Assembly (NCBI RefSeq): GCF_010015445.1
Contig: NC_053112.1
Span: 4,994,886-5,058,885, forward strand
From: Perca fluviatilis
Taxonomy: Eukaryota; Chordata; Actinopteri; Perciformes; Percidae
Reading direction: 5' to 3'
Length of the DNA: 64,000 nucleotides
Position numbers and translations under genes: made by a program. Within the stretch, counting starts at the first letter, position 1, and each line of letters begins with the position of its first letter. The notes beneath the pieces are model-generated. The model saw only the letters and a program-made list of their open reading frames with translations. It had not been told where the DNA came from and searched no databases. Below, piece after piece: positions 62,816 through 64,000 of the stretch.

Positions 62816-63560
62816 AGAAAACAAGCAGAAACAATCACTGCGCTCTCTCTCCTGAAATATGAACTTCTGCCATCAGGGAGAAGAGTCTGTGTGCCGAGAT
62901 GTAAAACAAACAGACTAGAAGTTATCGTTTATTTCAACGTCCTTCAAGCTGCTGAACTCCCCAAATAGTAAAGCTCAGCACAAAGCTAAATGCAATAATA
63001 CACCGGCACTTCTAGCACTTTGATTACTACAGTTACTACTTAAGAGGTCGTGTTGTGGTCATGTCCTAGGACGCTTCATTGATCTTATCTTTATATTTTT
63101 AGGTTATGTTGATTTTGGACTGTGTTTTCGGTGACACGTTTGTGTTGTGAAGCAACAGATTGTGTTGTTATGTCCGAGACCAACTTCCCTTGACCTTTGG
63201 TAAACAAAATGCAATACATTTTCTGAGAAATCCAATCCCCTAAGGGGCCTTCTTCTAACAAATATACATCACTGACGCCTGGAGCGTGTGATAGAAACAC
63301 TGAAGACAGTCACAAGAGACGAGCCGTTGTCTTCTACAACGTTGCGGCTACGTGGAAGGGTTTGATCACGCGGAGTATGAAAATAAAAGACTGCCGGAGC
63401 TTTCCACATCGCTGTACATCATTTTAAAAATAAATCCCCGTTTTGAAAGAGGCGCTCGGCATCAGAGAGGACGCGGCGCCCTTCCTTCTCCCCGCAGGGC
63501 TCAATAAACTCCGATGCTCAGAAGAGACGGCGAGCTACACGGGCGCTGAGCCACGAGGAA
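62816..63560. other. no gene recognised
   Basis: GC-richer near 63440-63560 (GAGAGGACGCGGCGCCCTTC). This could be near a promoter or first exon of atl2, but nothing decisive is visible. Confidence 0.3.
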
Positions 63561-63590
63561 GGCCGCGTGTGTGTCTCTGCGTGTGTGTGT

Positions 63591-63625
<35 letters not shown>

Positions 63626-64000
63626 TGTCTCAATGCGTGCGTGTGTGGCTGTGCGTGTGTGTGTCAGTGTGTGTGGCTGTGTGTGTGTCTGCATGTGTGT
63701 CAATGCGTGTCTGTGCATGTGTGTGTGCGCACGTCTGCGTGTCTGTGCGCGCGTGTGTGTGTGTGTGTGTGTGTGCGTGCGTGGCTGTGCATGTGTGTGT
63801 CAGTGTGTGTGGCTGTGTGTGTCTGCATGTGTGTCAATGCGTGTGTCTGTGCATATCTGCGTGTCTGTGCGCATGTGTGTGCGTGCGTGTCTGTGCGTGC
63901 GCATCAGTGCGTGTGTGTGTGTGTGCTTGTCTCTGCGCGCGTGTGTGTGAGTCAATGCGTGTGTGTGTGTCTGTGCGTGCTTGTGTGTGCGCGTGTGCTT
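63561..64000. repeat. GT-rich complex minisatellite to window end
   Basis: GTGTGTGTCAGTGTGTGTGG, CATGTGTGTCAATGCGTG and similar variants. The Cys/Val frame is an artefact. Confidence 0.95.

Noticed and set aside
63567..63950. 127-codon Cys/Val frame
   Set aside because: GT-rich repeat, no gene features.

Overview
This is a eukaryotic window, almost certainly from a ray-finned (teleost, probably percomorph) fish. The evidence is genes split by GT-AG introns, exons of the fish-expanded NLRC3-like NLR family, an atlastin-2 gene, Tc1, hAT, piggyBac-like and non-LTR elements of fish type, and very abundant dinucleotide microsatellites and minisatellites. No bacterial, phage or CRISPR feature is present. 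Most long reading frames in the window are artefacts of tandem repeats with periods divisible by three or of (GT)n and (AT)n tracts.

Left part (about 1-35 kb): a tandem pair of NLR genes on the + strand. Only the 3' end of the first is inside (an LRR exon at 732-905 and a terminal exon at 1782-2022). The second has candidate 5' exons at about 5.9-6.1 kb, 7588-7730 and 13072-13160, then 17853-17972, 18077-18130, a FISNA-NACHT exon at 18503-20249, LRR exons at 20360-20536 and 21082-21255, and a terminal exon at 31611-31815. The two terminal exons and their upstream introns align closely, so the genes are duplicates. The second copy has two single-base frame breaks in the FISNA-NACHT exon and looks like a pseudogene, unless these are assembly errors.

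The introns of the second NLR hold two nests of transposons. One (13398-17591) is a short inverted-repeat element containing a hAT (8-bp target duplication), which contains a Tc1 miniature element, a hAT miniature element and a LINE 3' end. The other (22233-30800) is a Tc1 element interrupted by a hAT element, itself interrupted inside its BED zinc finger by a non-LTR retrotransposon. Every boundary except the hAT right end can be read to the base. Downstream of the NLR, a 1.5-kb solo LTR with a TATA box and a poly(A) signal sits inside another repeat, whose uninterrupted relative is at about 2.1 kb.

Middle (35-43.7 kb): no host exon seen. It holds a tRNA-derived SINE, LINE 3' ends, miniature elements in TTAA sites, a pair of near-identical hAT-like elements and GT-rich repeat.

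Right part (43.7-60.5 kb, - strand): atlastin-2 (atl2), an ER-shaping dynamin-like GTPase. Eleven coding exons can be placed with consistent splice sites and phases, from the P-loop exon (60187-60470) to the stop codon (43717-43719). The first coding exon is not found, and the short exon carrying the G3 (DTQG) motif is missing between 53446 and 55498, where a 330-bp AT tract lies. Upstream of the gene (60.6-64 kb) are 50-bp and 46-bp minisatellites and GT repeats, with no recognisable exon.
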